From NCBI GenBank assembly GCA_015680685.1, contig MNCI01004173.1, positions 46,810 to 110,809 on the forward strand: 64,000 bases of DNA, given 5' to 3'. Positions 1 through 10,877 of this stretch are shown here, one piece after another. The stretch comes from Gnetum montanum (Eukaryota > Streptophyta > Gnetopsida > Gnetales > Gnetaceae). Position numbers and translations under genes: made by a program. Under the pieces are notes generated by a model. It was given only the letters and a program-made list of their open reading frames with translations. It had not been told where the DNA came from and made no database searches. How positions within the stretch are numbered: position 1 is the first letter of the stretch; each line of letters starts with the position of its first letter.

Positions 1-36
1 GAGAGAGAGAGAGGTGGGGGAGGGGGAGAGAGAAGA
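1..36. repeat. GA/G-rich simple sequence
   Basis: Alternating GA dinucleotides followed by short G runs. It is low-complexity sequence at the window edge and may continue to the left. No function is visible. Confidence 0.8.
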
Positions 37-1260
37 CCTTAAGTACCCTTAAATAGCCTTCAAACATGTCTAAAATTAGCCAGAAACTTGCAGAATCGAT
101 GTCTACGATCCTAGGGGCCTAGAAACTTGGTCAAAGTGCCCTCAAATCATTCTAAATTTATGAAATAAGTATCCCCCTATATTTCCATGCTGAGGATACT
201 TTGCCCAATGTGGAAAAAATGGGAAAAGTATTTTTAATCCATTTTGACACTCAAAATTGCCTCAAATTGTTCTAGAACAAAACTAGGTGATGTACAAGTT
301 CCAGATTTGGACTCCAGTAACCTTTTTGACCATGTTTGACCTCATTTTTACTTGGATTTTGGTTTTCCATGCTAAACCCCCTATTTTCCATGCTTGAAAA
401 TGTGGAAACAATGGGGGAAGGCTTCAAAACTTTCTTTTTGACCTTTACAGACCTTTGGGGAGCCCAATTTTGATGGATTTGACCCTACACTACCTTGGGA
501 AGGTCTTGGGACCTCAATTTTAGCTGTCTAACCATCTCAAAACCTATTTTCCTTAGTCTCCATACTAAGAGCCCCTATTTCCACACAAAGCCCAGCATGG
601 AAGCCTCAAAACACTTGATTTTTGGGTCTAAATAGCCCAAAATAGCCCTAATTGATGCCTAAACTCACCAAATAGCCCTATAGCCTCAAAAGATGAACTG
701 ATAAGGCCTAAAATTGGCAAAAATCCTAACCATTTTGGCCTATATTAACCAAATTTTATCATATATAGCCTGTTTTGCTTGATTTTTTGACTTATTATGT
801 AATGTTTTGGCTTGTTTTTTGGACTTATGTTGCCTTGTGGACCTTGTGGACCTTCAATGAACCTTATCCAACATTTTATGTTCTTTGTTTGTCTTATTAT
901 AGCTTTTTTGCCTTTTTTGGCCTTTAAATGGTATCAAATAGTGGGGTTTGACATTCTCTAACCACTGTTTGATACCATACAGCCATGGCCCGCTAAGGTC
1001 TTAAATTGGCATCATAGTCCACCATGACTATAAATTGGCACCATGGCCTACTAAGGCCTTAAAACAGAAAAATTGTACATTTTTTTTATCATTTGTAGCC
1101 TTACTCTTTAGACTTCCCCTTATTTGACCTTTATGAATTAACGTTATCTCATTGATGACCTTGGATGATCTTGATTGCATTAGATTTGCATATATTTTAT
1201 GGCATTTTAAAAATTTTTATTCACTTTTAACTAGGTGCAACTTAATATGCTTTTGGTTGA
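37..1260. other. Non-coding 5' flank of element Y
   Basis: No coding frame can be followed. The stretch repeatedly uses words such as TTCCATGCT, AATGTGGAAA and CCCCTATTT. Their reverse-complement forms (AGCATGGAA, CTTGGAAA) are frequent in the 3' non-coding part of the same element near 5330-6060. It is probably degraded leader or LTR-derived sequence. No LTR border or primer-binding site was identified. Confidence 0.4.
960..1072. repeat. Short imperfect tandem repeat, about 30-bp unit
   Basis: About three units are built around CCATGGCC..CTAAGG followed by TTAAATTGGCA. Related units lie after the integrase at 4775-4866, so the same repeat brackets the pol region of element Y on both sides. 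Confidence 0.55.
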
Positions 1261-1489
1261 TATGTAGGATCAAAGTATGAGTACCTAGGAGTAAATTAGT
1301 TTGCCTTTGTATCTACATGGTCCTCATGGTGATATCAAATGATGTATCAACCTTGGTTGCCTAGATCTTGAGCCTAAGAGTCTTGTAGACCACATAGCCT
1401 CAATAGAGAAACCTCTAGAATGGCCTAAAAACCTAGTTCAAACCCTTGACTTAGAAGCAGGAGACATAAATAAAGACCCTATAGTTAAG

Positions 1490-2460
1490 GTTCCTGTCAT
1501 AACACACAATGGCAAGGAGAAAACCCTTAAATTAAGTTCCTCACTAGAGCCTCAATGTGTCCAAGGCATTACCAAAGTGGTATAAGATAACATTGAGGCA
1601 TTTGCTTGGTCATATGAAGATATGCCATGTCTAGTCCAACACAACATCATACTAGATCCTAGCATTAGAAAAATTAAGCAAAAAGTACACAAGATTAGAC
1701 TTAATTTGGCTTGGCAATTTGCGATGAAATCTCAAAGCTCTATCAAGTAGGTTTCATTAGGACTATCAACTACGTAGAATGGGTATCCAACATAGTGGTA
1801 GTCTCTAAGAAAAATGGGAGTGTCCATATTTGCATTAATTTTTGAGACCTAAATAAAGCAACCATCAAGGATGACTTCCCTTTGCCTATTATTGATCAAC
1901 TTATTGATATTATAGCTGAACATGCCTTTATGTCCTTTATGGATGGATTCTTGGAATATAACCAAATTAGGATCAACCCAGAGCACCAACTTAGCATGAC
2001 CTTTATGACCCCATGGGGTACTTTTTGTTATACCATGATGCCCTTTGGCCTTAAGAACATTGGAGCAACATACTAGAGAGCCATGACCTATATTGTTAGT
2101 GATTACATGTTAGGCTTGCTTAATGATTACATAGATGACATAGTCATAAAGTCTAAAATAGCCAATGACTATGCTAATGACCTAGATCTTGTGCTTAAAT
2201 GATGCCTCAAATATGAGCATAGGCTCAATCCTAAGAAGTGTGTCTTTGGTGTCAAGACTAGTAAGATGCTTGGCTTTGTAGTCTCTAAAGTAGGGATATG
2301 CATAGATCCTGATAAGGTTAAGGCCATATCCAAATTGGTAGTACCTATCAACCTTAAAGAGCTTTGGGGATTACAAGGTAGATTATTGTTTATTCATAGG
2401 TTTATTACTAGTCTTATGGATAAGTTATAGCCCATGCAACACTTGGTTGAGAAAGGAGTT
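1490..2460 (+). pseudogene. Reverse transcriptase of element Y (broken)
   Basis: RNA-directed DNA polymerase of a Ty3/gypsy element, which would copy the element RNA in virus-like particles. The N-terminal part reads EAFAWSYEDMP, a usual pre-RT motif. It is followed by DDFPLPIIDQL, then the FMDGFLEYNQI block (normally FMDGFSGYNQI) and the SPWGTFCY-like block (here TPWGTFCY). The catalytic box is YIDD at 2128-2139, so both aspartates survive, and LGFVVSKVGI follows. Several in-frame stops (for example just after MPFGLKNIGATY) and frame changes show it is dead. The domain sits directly after non-coding DNA, so protease and gag are missing upstream. Confidence 0.8.
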
Positions 2461-2539
2461 CACTATGAGTGGATGGCTCAATGCCAAGAGGCTTTTGAAA
2501 ACCTTAAATAAGAGTTGATATAACTATTGATAGTCTATC

Positions 2540-3240
2540 CTTTGCAATAGGGTAAACCATTCTACATTTATCTCACCATCTCTAATACATCCATTGCCTC
2601 TCTACTTTGTCAGAACCATGATGATGGAGCAGAAATACCTAATTCTACCTTAGCCATGCATTAGTAGCCCATGAGACCTAATACACCAAAGTGGAGAAGT
2701 ATCATCTATCACTAATCTTCTCTTTGAAGAAATGGAGATACTACCTCTTTAGAAGCCAAGTAAATGTAATATGTAAGGATAACATACTTAGAGCTATAAT
2801 AACCAACATCTACGAAAGTAGTTGTATAGCCCGATGAAAAGCCATAATCGTAGAATTTAACCTCCATTACATATCTCAATCCTTAGCAAAAGGCCAAGCT
2901 ATAGTTGTACAACTCATAGTTTCACCTGTTGATGACCAAGTAGCTATAGATCCTGAGTTCCCTAATGAACACATTAACATAGTTAGCCAAGTGCCTAAGG
3001 GTTATGAGGTAGTCATGAACTTTGATGGAGCTTCAATTACCCATGGGGCTAGTGTTGCTACCATCGTAACATTCCCATCTAGTGAAATCCAATCCTTTGC
3101 CTATCATTTTTGGTTTTCATGTGCCAAAAACATAGTGGAATATGCAGGTTTGATCAAAGGAATGATGGTAGCTCGTGACCTAGAAATTAAAAACCTAGCC
3201 ATCAAAGGTGATTTAGAACTTGTGTTAACCAAGTAACTAA
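2540..3240 (+). pseudogene. RNase H followed by a second RNase H-like domain, element Y
   Basis: The first half (2540-2800) is a very decayed retroviral RNase H, recognisable by the string PFYIYLTISNTSIASLL. The second (2991-3236) is a clearer RVT_3-type RNase H. It has NFDGAS near its start, where the Asp would bind metal, then VEYAGLIKGM around the middle (the conserved Glu-Tyr-Ala), then GDLELV near the end, where GDS is usual. An extra RNase H between the normal one and integrase is a known hallmark of the Tat lineage and supports the classification of Y. The second domain is open for 81 codons; the first is full of stops. Confidence 0.7.
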
Positions 3241-3639
3241 AGTCTATGCATGCAAAGCTAAGCACTTACAACCTTACTATGACCTAGGGAAGTAGTTATT
3301 ACGATAATTCATAGTTGTTGATGTCCAACACATACCCAAAAATGAAAATGCCATAATTGATGGAATTGCAATGTTAGCTCTTAGTGTAATGCTAGATGTG
3401 TTTAGCAAGTTGCCCATCTTAACTATGGACTGTGCTCCTTCCATCACACAAAACATTGAGGATACCTTTGTGGCCATCATTCATACTGCCTCTCCGAAGG
3501 AGTGGTATGACGATATCAAATTTTACCTTATGCATGGTGAATCCTCACAAGGCCTGACTACTATTTAGAAAGGCATCATATGCAAGTAATCAAAATAGTA
3601 TGTCATCATGGATGATAATAGATTATGTTAATGATCGTA

Positions 3640-4743
3640 CGATGGCATACTCCTGAAGCACTTAGATAAAATTGAATCCAGAATAGTCCTAGAGGAGGTT
3701 CACAAGGGAGTTTGTGGAGGACATATAGGACCTAGAGCCATGGTTGCTAAGATTAGATGGTTAGGCTACTATTGGCCCCATATGGAAAATGATTGCTTGT
3801 AAAAGGTTAAGTGATGTGACACATGCCAATGATATAGCAACCTGATACATGTATCACCAACCAAGTTACATACAACCTAGATAACATGGCCATTTCAATG
3901 ATGGGGTTTGGATATCATTGGACCTATAACTCCTAAGTCTACTGCAGGGCATAGCTTCGTCATCACTACAACTGAATACTTTACCAAGTGGGTTGAGGCT
4001 ATTTTCCTAAGGAAGACCACATCTAAACAAGTTTGCAAATTATCCTAGATAACATTGTAGCTCATTTTGGCATACCCATGACCATAGTTATGGATAATTG
4101 ACCTTAATTTAGTAGCCAAGAAACCAAGGATTTCTGTCACAACCTAGGCATTAAGCATTCTTTCTGATCACCTTACTATCCTCAAGCCAATGGACATGTA
4201 GAAGCAAGAAATAAGGCCATCATCAACTTGCTCAAAAAGATGCTCAACAATAGTAAGTAGAAGTGGCATGAGCAGCTTGTCCATGCACTATGGGCATATA
4301 GAACAACCTATCCCATGGTAATCGACATGATCCATTATAGCCTTGTTTAATATTCTAAAGTTGTTTTACCTCTTGAATTGTAGGTACCATTACTCTGAGT
4401 AGCCTTGATTGACTTCATCAATGACAAGCAGAGCAAGGAGTTGTAGATAGCAGCACTAGATTCAATGAAGGAGTAGCGTATGTAAGTGCTCACTCACATC
4501 AAGCATTATCAAGAGAGGTAGAAGCAACAACATCACCATAACTTAACCATGCGTAAGATCAAGGAGGGGGACCTAGTCCTCAAGGTTGTCCATGAGAGTG
4601 CAAACAAATTCTCAGCCAATTGGGAAGCGTCCTGCCTTATTACTAGAGCCTATGAAAATGGAGCATTTAGGATAGCTGACATGAATGGGAATGAGCTAGC
4701 CAATCTAATCAATCATTCCTATCTAAAGCCATACTACATGTAG
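3640..4743 (+). pseudogene. Integrase of element Y (broken)
   Basis: DNA integrase that would insert the cDNA into the host chromosome. The HHCC zinc finger is visible around 3700-3840 (HKGVCGGH, then CDTCQ). The core begins GLDIIGPITPKS with the first catalytic Asp near 3910. A second Asp lies near 4092 (MDN) and the Glu near 4200 in NGHVEARNKAI. The C-terminal domain (4549-4743) is open for 64 codons and contains EGDLVLK and ENGAFRIADMNGNEL, as in Tat integrases. Stops occur in the zinc finger and the core. The domain order fits one element read on +. Confidence 0.75.
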
Positions 4744-4774
4744 CTGCTAGATCGTCAAACAAGTGACCCTACTT

Positions 4775-4866
4775 TCAATGATCTGCTATGATCTTAAACT
4801 AGCAACATAGCTTTCTAGGGACTTAAACTAGTACCATGGACCACCATAGCCTTAAATTAGCAACAT
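4775..4866. repeat. Short imperfect repeats after the Y integrase
   Basis: Three or four units end in CTTAAACTAGCAACAT or close variants, and one contains CCATGGACCACCATAG. They resemble the units at 960-1072, in the same orientation, on the other side of pol. Confidence 0.5.
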
Positions 4867-5215
4867 TGGTGACTTGGATAGCTTGATTCTCATGTAGCAT
4901 GCATGCATTGTAGCATTATAATATGCAATGATGTTTTGTATTCTTTGTTAGTGCCTCTTGGGTCAATCCTCTAAGCATCAAAAAAGAGGGACCATTTAAA
5001 CACGACAAAATTTTGCATGTTATAACCAATCTTCATCATGTAGCTTTCACCACATGAAACCTGAGGAAAAATTTCATTGTAAATGTGAAAATTGTAATAC
5101 AAAATGGGCAATTTCACATACTTTATACTTTTGGGGCTGAAAAATGCCTCATAAGTGGTTAAAGCCTCATTCGCCAATTGGAAAAAGTCACTTAGTATCT
5201 ATATTTGGGCTTTCG

Positions 5216-5263
5216 CCCTCGGGTGGGGGGGGAGGGGGGGTTGGGGGGTGGGTAGGGGGTGTT
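5216..5263. repeat. G-rich low-complexity tract
   Basis: Runs of 5 to 8 G are broken by single A or T. It may be an expanded polypurine tract of element Y marking the start of its 3' LTR, or a slippage product. Open frames across it are composition artefacts. Confidence 0.55.
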
Positions 5264-5432
5264 GTGGATTTAAAAATGCCTTTTAGAATGCCAAAAGGTA
5301 ATTTGATGGGTTTTATGGGGGCTATGCATTTTTCTATGCTAGAAACACTTGGAAAGGGGTAGATCTCACCTACCCCTAGCGTGGAAGAGTGGGGGGTTTG
5401 AAAACTTTCCACTCTTTAATGTGGAGACCAAA

Positions 5433-5592
5433 TGCACAACTTGGAAGATTTCCCCCAACTTGGAAACTCCCCCCCTAAGCCTAGAAGGTTCCCTCCCAAT
5501 CTGAAATTTTTCCCCCAGCTTGGAAACTCCCCCTAGCTTAGAAAGTTTTCCCCTAGCATGGAAAATTCAATCCCCGAACGTGGAAGCCATAA
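5433..5592. repeat. Degenerate minisatellite, about 24-bp unit
   Basis: About six units of the form AGCTTGGAAACTCCCCC (variants AACTTGGAAGATTTCCCCC, TAGCATGGAAAATTC) lie head to tail. The array is inside the probable U3 of element Y, upstream of its TATA-like site. Confidence 0.65.
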
Positions 5593-6504
5593 GAAGAAAA
5601 ATTCATTAATTCATGCACTTCAATGTTGACTAGCCACTTTAACAAGCAAGGTGCAGAGCTCAGTGTGGAAAGTTCATCTTTAGCATGGAAGGTGTGCCTT
5701 AGTTACTATTTATAGTAAATGGAATGACCATGGGGGCAAGCACTTACTAGGAATAGTAATCCCCCCCAAATTTCGACACCCATCTCACCTAAATTTGCAG
5801 CCAAATCATAGCCAATTTGTAGCCCCATTTATGGCCCAAAAAATGTATGAAAGCCAACCTCAAACACCATTTACAAGTTCAACAATTTTTAGTAGTTTCA
5901 TATTTTGGGGCAAAGTTCACTAATTTTTGTCCATAAAAGCAATAAGTAATTTGCATACACACAATTTCACACTTGCAGCATTTTCAAGCACTCAAGATCT
6001 CTTGCATGTTCCCACACTTGCATTCTCTTGAACCCCAACATGGAAGCATTATAGCCTTAAGTGACCTAATTGATAGATCCAAGGTTGTAGTAGCAAAGAA
6101 AGGTTCGATAACATCAAGAGTGGATTAGCACTTGGATCATGGAGCTTATCACATTAGCTTCAATGGGCTTTGAACTCTTGCTCAAGTGAACCCCCCCTTT
6201 TTTGCTCATCTAGACACCATTTGTACACACTTCTCTAACTTATTTTTTATTCTTTCTTAATAAAGTTTTAAGTTTTTAGTTTTATGTTCAAAAAATTTAA
6301 ATTTATTATCTATGCATTATTTAGATCTGTTTATATTTCGATGTTTTGCATCTCCTAAGTTCCTAGTTGATTTTTTGGACTAACTAAAACACCTTAAATC
6401 CCATTTCTATTATAGAGGCCCTAGGGATTCGAGGTTGGGGAATTGATTGCACCAAGGATCCTTGGTTTTCATTCTAAAAATTGAGGTTTTTGATCATAAA
6501 AAAA

Positions 6505-7830
6505 GTAAGGAACACATGAATCCTTGGACACTAGCATGGGTAGATACTATTCTCTCATACATCGATGCCCTAGCCATGGTTATTCCCAGTGAGAACAACT
6601 TTGCCACATCATATATTGACTTAGATCAGAAACTTAGAGCCCATCAAATCCAACGGTTGATAGGGTAGGTACCAAAAGAAGGAGGGCTAAGAAAATGGAA
6701 AAGTGCTAAGGAGTCTAACCAAGATCCATCCATTAGAAAAAGGAAGGTTTGATTTTGTGACAACAAGGAGGAGTCACCTCTTGATGAGGTGGTGAACAGA
6801 AAGACCTTACTAATCCAAAAATCTATGTATAAAATTTCGACCAAGGGAGATAAAATGTGGGATTTGTTGGGTGAAAAATTTTAAATTACTTAAGATTGAA
6901 GAAGAATCAAGCGAGCAGAGTAGTGACCGTAAATGCAAGAGGTAGAAAGAAGCTAAACATGCCTACTAAAGGGGTAAGGGGAAAGCCATTGTAGTAGAAG
7001 AAGTTATGGAGATAGAATTAGACGATGATGGTGGATGTGAAATCTACTAATACGAACATCCTAAAGGATGTTACCTTGTTTTTTCACACTTGTAGAAGTA
7101 TAGGGTGCATGTGCTGAATCCTAGACTAGCAAGAAAGTAAGCACCTAGAAGATTGCCTTATCCTCAAGGCAATCCAAGGTAGTTCCACCAACAACAAAAA
7201 GCTTATTATCCAAGTGGAGCTCCACCAAAATTTTATGAGCAATAATAGTAGTGGCAACACCCATAGTTATGGGGAAAGCCATCACCAAGACAATAGTACC
7301 CTTCCAGGTAGCCAGATCCATATGGGTACTATGTTTAGAAACTAAGGTCTCTGCGTGACTTTTCTAGTCATGATTCTTTTTAGCATCACCACTACCATCT
7401 AGAGTATCACAGAACTCATTCTCCATCTACTAGAGGGGAAACCCCATATCCTTATCATCCTTCTCATCTTTTAGCACATGCTCCTCCACCCTCAACCCAA
7501 TTACTACCTGCTCCATATATGTAGGGCAAAATTCCACCACAGCTATAATAATGTAATGCTACTAGGGCTATTAACTTAAAACTAGCTTTCAAGACAAATG
7601 GTTCAAAACTAAGATCCCATAAAAGATCATTCTTTTGAACCAATAGCCCTACTAAATCCTCACCTACTTATGTAGCTAGTTGCCCTGTATCTCCTTCATC
7701 CTCTACATCCATTCCTTTTGAGAGCCCTTCAAACCAAATGCCTCTTAAGATTCACACAGTTATGTTAATCCATGTTGTATCTAATTAGATCTAGGTTGGC
7801 AACCTTCCTAGGTAATTTTTTGATCTTGGA
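6505..7830 (+). pseudogene. Gag C-terminal half and linker of element Z
   Basis: Structural capsid/nucleocapsid protein remnant. The capsid C-terminal helix region is recognisable (GRYYSL, CPSHGYSQ, then HHII) and matches the gag of A, E and B. A motif at about 7034-7095 reads GCEIY-stop-YEHPKGCYLVFSHL and corresponds to an unusual Cys-X2-Cys...Cys...His motif in the other copies; here the second Cys is Tyr. The linker afterwards is rich in Tyr, Pro, Gln and Ser (for example PYPQGNP, then DPYGYY), as in the other copies. Several stops break the frame. The N-terminal half is missing and the left border abuts element Y. Confidence 0.65.
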
Positions 7831-8723
7831 AGTCCACTTATCTATTTGTAAATTGCTAGGAATGAGCCATGCAAGGCTCTTCTTGATTTAGGTTCTAATG
7901 TCAATCTAATTTCCCATGATATGTACATAGCATGGAACCTATTGCCTCTCAAGAAGAGAAATATTCATCTAGAATTGGCAAACCAATCAATCACTATTCC
8001 TTTGGGACTTATGGAGGACATTGTGACCACTATTTGTGGGTGGTTCTATCCTACCAATTTTATGGTGATCAAGGTCAACAACTGCAATGGAGACTTTACA
8101 ATTATTATGGGAAGGGCATGGTTGAGCATTATTGATGTGTGAATGGACATTAGAGATCTCTCCTTAGAAATTTCCAAGAAGAATGAATTTGGAAAGATTG
8201 AGAAAAAGAGAGTTCCATGCATCATGTACAATGATACCGGGTGCGTATGTGTGCAAAAACTCTAGTCTATCAAGAGCACATACATCAAAGCATGTATATA
8301 GTGTGTAGATGAATATAAAGTTCAAAGGTTCCTATATCTAGCAACCACAAAATAGGAGGGCACCTAGTGGCTGACAACTAATCTTGGAAGTAGCACACTT
8401 TGCATGGAACTTGCTGAGAGTCTAACATGTGCCTACATTTAAAGCATGGATGAACTAGAGTAAGTTCATCACCAACTCTTTGATGATGTAAATGATTATA
8501 AAAATTAGGGAGAGTAGGAAATCCCTAAAAATTTTAAATAAGAGCCCTTAGAGTTGAAAACTCTATCTACTAGCATGGAGTATGTATTTTTAACAAATGG
8601 CAAGCCAATAATAATTAATGCCAATCTTGCTCCTAAATAGAAATAGATGCTATTGAAGTTGGTCAATAGTCTTTGCTTAGTTATATCTTGAGGTCATAGG
8701 GATTGATCCTAGGATATGCTACT
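7831..8723 (+). pseudogene. Protease of element Z and protease-RT linker
   Basis: Retropepsin-type aspartic protease that would cut the Gag-Pol polyprotein. The active site region reads CKALLDLGSNVNLIS near 7867-7912, with Asp-Leu-Gly in place of the commoner Asp-Thr/Ser-Gly, as in Athila proteases. The flap and C-terminal part follow as TICGW and then DFTIIMGRAWLS. Most of it is open over 7921-8142. A linker homologous to that in A and E follows, with the conserved string ending near IDPRIC, where element A has inserted. Of the three Athila-like proteases here it is the only one keeping the catalytic Asp. Confidence 0.75.
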
Positions 8724-8728
8724 ATTGT
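8724..8728. repeat. Target-site duplication of element A (left copy)
   Basis: ATTGT directly before the A 5' LTR. The partner ATCGT is at 26103-26107 directly after its 3' LTR, one mismatch in five. Removing A joins the protease-RT linker of Z to its RT in the order seen in elements A and E. Confidence 0.75.
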
Positions 8729-8881
8729 TGATGAGTCATAGTTTCTTGGTTGCATCAACAAGGCCTTGTTGACTGCGCCTCGTCAATGCATTGTATCATG
8801 CATCGATGAGGCTTATCGATGCATCATATCATGCGTCAACGAGGCCTGTCGACATAGTGTCTACTTTTTGGTTATAAATAT
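8729..8881 (+). promoter_or_regulatory. U3 promoter of element A with palindromic repeats
   Basis: A perfect 18-bp palindrome, TCAACAAGGCCTTGTTGA, lies at 8755-8772. Related, less perfect units follow around ATCGATGAGGC and GTCAACGAGGCCTGTCGAC, and then TATAAATA at 8874-8881. Placement directly upstream of the TATA box suggests binding sites for dimeric transcription factors. The binding role is inference. Confidence 0.6.
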
Positions 8882-9656
8882 GTGCCTACCAGCCACATTT
8901 ATAGTAATGAGATTTCAATAGTAGTGAAGCTCTTGTAGTTTGTTCATTTGAGAGTTAGAATATTTCTCCTGAGTGCCTGCAATAGTAGTCATTGAGTATA
9001 TGGATCTTTATTCAAGCATTGTTGTACTTGAGCATGATAGTGTATGCAGTAATGAAGATGAGCCTTTTGATAAACCTTGTAGCAGTCTGGATAGATTAAA
9101 TGTTTCATTTATGCATTTAATGTTTTTAATTATTTATTTATTAAATATTTCCAATAATGAAGCTAATGAAAGAACTAAGCAAGATAAGCCAAATAGATTA
9201 AATACATAAGTACAACCACTTTGAGTGTAACACGTATTTGCTTAGTAATCCTAGCAGCATTATTGCTTGGTATGCCCAGTAGTGTAGTGCTTGGTAACCT
9301 AGCAGTGGATACATGGGTTCAAGACATGTGCAAAAAGTGAGACCGAATGCTTCTGTTAGGACTAGTTAAATACTAATTAATTAGTTAGATTAATTTAGTT
9401 AATCTAATTGCTTATCTCCCTTTAAACACCAAACCATAAAATACAAAATGATAAAAATCATATGCCTCAATTACACTCAACCATACCAGTGTACATCACA
9501 AGTGTAATTGGGAAGAAAATGAATGATCTTAAAGCAAGATTCACCTCCAAGAGGGCTAGTGCACTGGAAACTATAAAGTCCATGAAATTCGATATGATCA
9601 TGCATGAACGCTTGTGATTTATATGGTTGGGCATAGGGGTACCTCACTGCTCATCA
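8729..9656 (+). repeat. 5' LTR of element A
   Basis: It begins TGATGAGTC and ends CACTGCTCATCA, directly before a primer-binding site. A TATA box lies at 8874-8881. The U5 end (GGTACCTCACTGCTCATCA) is shared, with small changes, by the LTRs of B, C, D, E and G. The 3' partner at 25339-26102 lacks the first 170 bases or so. It contains no coding sequence. Confidence 0.85.
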
Positions 9657-9657
9657 T

Positions 9658-9675
9658 TGGCGTCATTGCCAGGGA
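9658..9675 (+). other. Primer-binding site of element A (tRNA-Asp type)
   Basis: TGGCGTCATTGCCAGGGA, one base after the LTR, closely matches the complement of the 3' end of plant tRNA-Asp. It would prime minus-strand cDNA synthesis. A leader without features follows to 9808. Confidence 0.8.
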
Positions 9676-9808
9676 CTTTGTTTATTGAAATGTGCACTAT
9701 CTAGGATTAGTAAGTATTATTTATATCGTTGGATGAACTTAGGGTCAACATCACTCTCAATGACATATAAACTAATAAGCACACTGATAATTTTATTTGT
9801 TTTGCAAA

Positions 9809-10877
9809 ATGTCTTCTTCTTCCCATAGATGTGAAGATGTCAAGTTGCCAGTTCCATAGGAGTGTAAAGTGATATATACTCATCCAGATGAGTATGTATC
9901 AGACATCACCTTCATCCTATATCAGGATGAACAGCTGTGATGGCATGATATGGAGGGCAACATCGTCTTGCCCCCTGATCGATCTAGACCTGGGATGAAG
10001 CTTCAAACTCTTAAGAAGTTGGTCATCTGAAATCTTCATGAAGAATACATTGTAAATGGTTATGACACTTGGAACTACTGTCCCACTAAAACACAATGCA
10101 AGCGAGATCGACATTAGGAGAAGGTCCATGAGGCTACAAAGGGGAAACATTTTACTAATCCCTTGTTTCTACTAGATTAAGATGATAATGAGGATCCTCC
10201 CTTTAAGGATTCTCAACATGAAGACTGTCCACCCCCTATTGTTGGTAGCAAAGGTGCGACCTTGAACCTATGATCCACTATTCATAGACTAGGTTCAAGA
10301 AAGAGTGACAATCAAGGTAGGGACTTGGCCAACAGTAAGGGATCTAAGGATGGTCATCTTAATGAGTGAAAAGGTGGTGGTATACACCATGGTGGTAGTG
10401 GTGGTCCATCCTCTTCTTCATCCTCTTCATCCAATTTTGAACATTCCTCTTCATCTATTGGTTCTCATAGAAGTCACTGTCGACATAATCATGGTGAAGG
10501 TAATCAACGAGACAACAATGATTGTGAAGGCCACCAAGATCGAAGGGGTGGCCAAAACCATCATCAGTGTCATCAACGTAGCAATGATGATGAACCTCTA
10601 TTGACAACTCAAAGTATGCTCAACATTGTAGAGGTAGTTAGAATTCCAACAAGGCATATAAGAGATAGCCATATCAAACTCTTAGACATGAATAATATCC
10701 CAAGATTTGAGGGGGGATACAATTTTGATCCACAGACACACCTACAAGCTTTCCATGATGTCTGTGCCTCACAGAACATAGAAAATGAGTGGCAAAAGCT
10801 CAAACTCTTTCCTAGGACACTCATCAAGGAAGCTAAAAGTTGGTACTAGTCCTTGGAACCATAATTCATTCACCAAT
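9809..10877 (+). pseudogene. Gag N-terminal part of element A
   Basis: Capsid precursor remnant. It starts at ATG 9809 (MSSSSHRCEDV), which aligns with MSSSHRSL in element E. It continues with a charged, His/Ser-rich segment. The best conserved block is at 10585-10860: DEPLLTTQSMLNIV, then IPRFEGGY, then HLQAFHD and WQKLKLFPRTL. This block is the usual start of the retrotransposon gag domain. Several in-frame stops and a frameshift before 10600 make it non-functional. Element B interrupts it at 10878 and the rest resumes at 16703. Confidence 0.75.
10873..10877. repeat. Target-site duplication of element B (left copy)
   Basis: CCAAT before element B; the same CCAAT lies at 16698-16702 after it. 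Across the two copies the gag of A resumes at the position expected from element E gag. Confidence 0.8.

Larger units (their letters stand above)
1..6451 (+). mobile_element. Element Y: decayed Tat-type Ty3/gypsy LTR retrotransposon
   Basis: A single + strand pol region runs RT, RNase H, a second RNase H-like domain, integrase zinc finger, integrase core and integrase C-terminus. Two RNase H-like domains in this order are typical of the Tat/Ogre branch of plant Ty3/gypsy elements. Gag and protease are not recognisable upstream of the RT, so they are deleted or too decayed to see. The right edge is placed at the TGCA near 6451, because the sequence after it soon matches Athila-like gag. No target-site duplication was found and the left end is outside the window. 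The family assignment is fairly sure; the exact borders are not. Confidence 0.65.
4744..6451 (+). other. 3' non-coding region and probable 3' LTR of element Y
   Basis: No coding frame is visible. LTR-like signs are a TATA-like palindrome ACTATTTATAGT near 5706-5720, an AATAAAG polyadenylation-like signal near 6257, and a TGCA end at 6448-6451. The LTR start is not certain; it may follow the G-rich run at 5224-5258. The right end is inferred because Athila-like gag similarity begins shortly afterwards. Confidence 0.45.

Noticed and set aside
5188-5412. Pro-rich and Gly-rich short proteins around the G tract
   Set aside because: Both strands are open because of the low-complexity G/C run; no family similarity.
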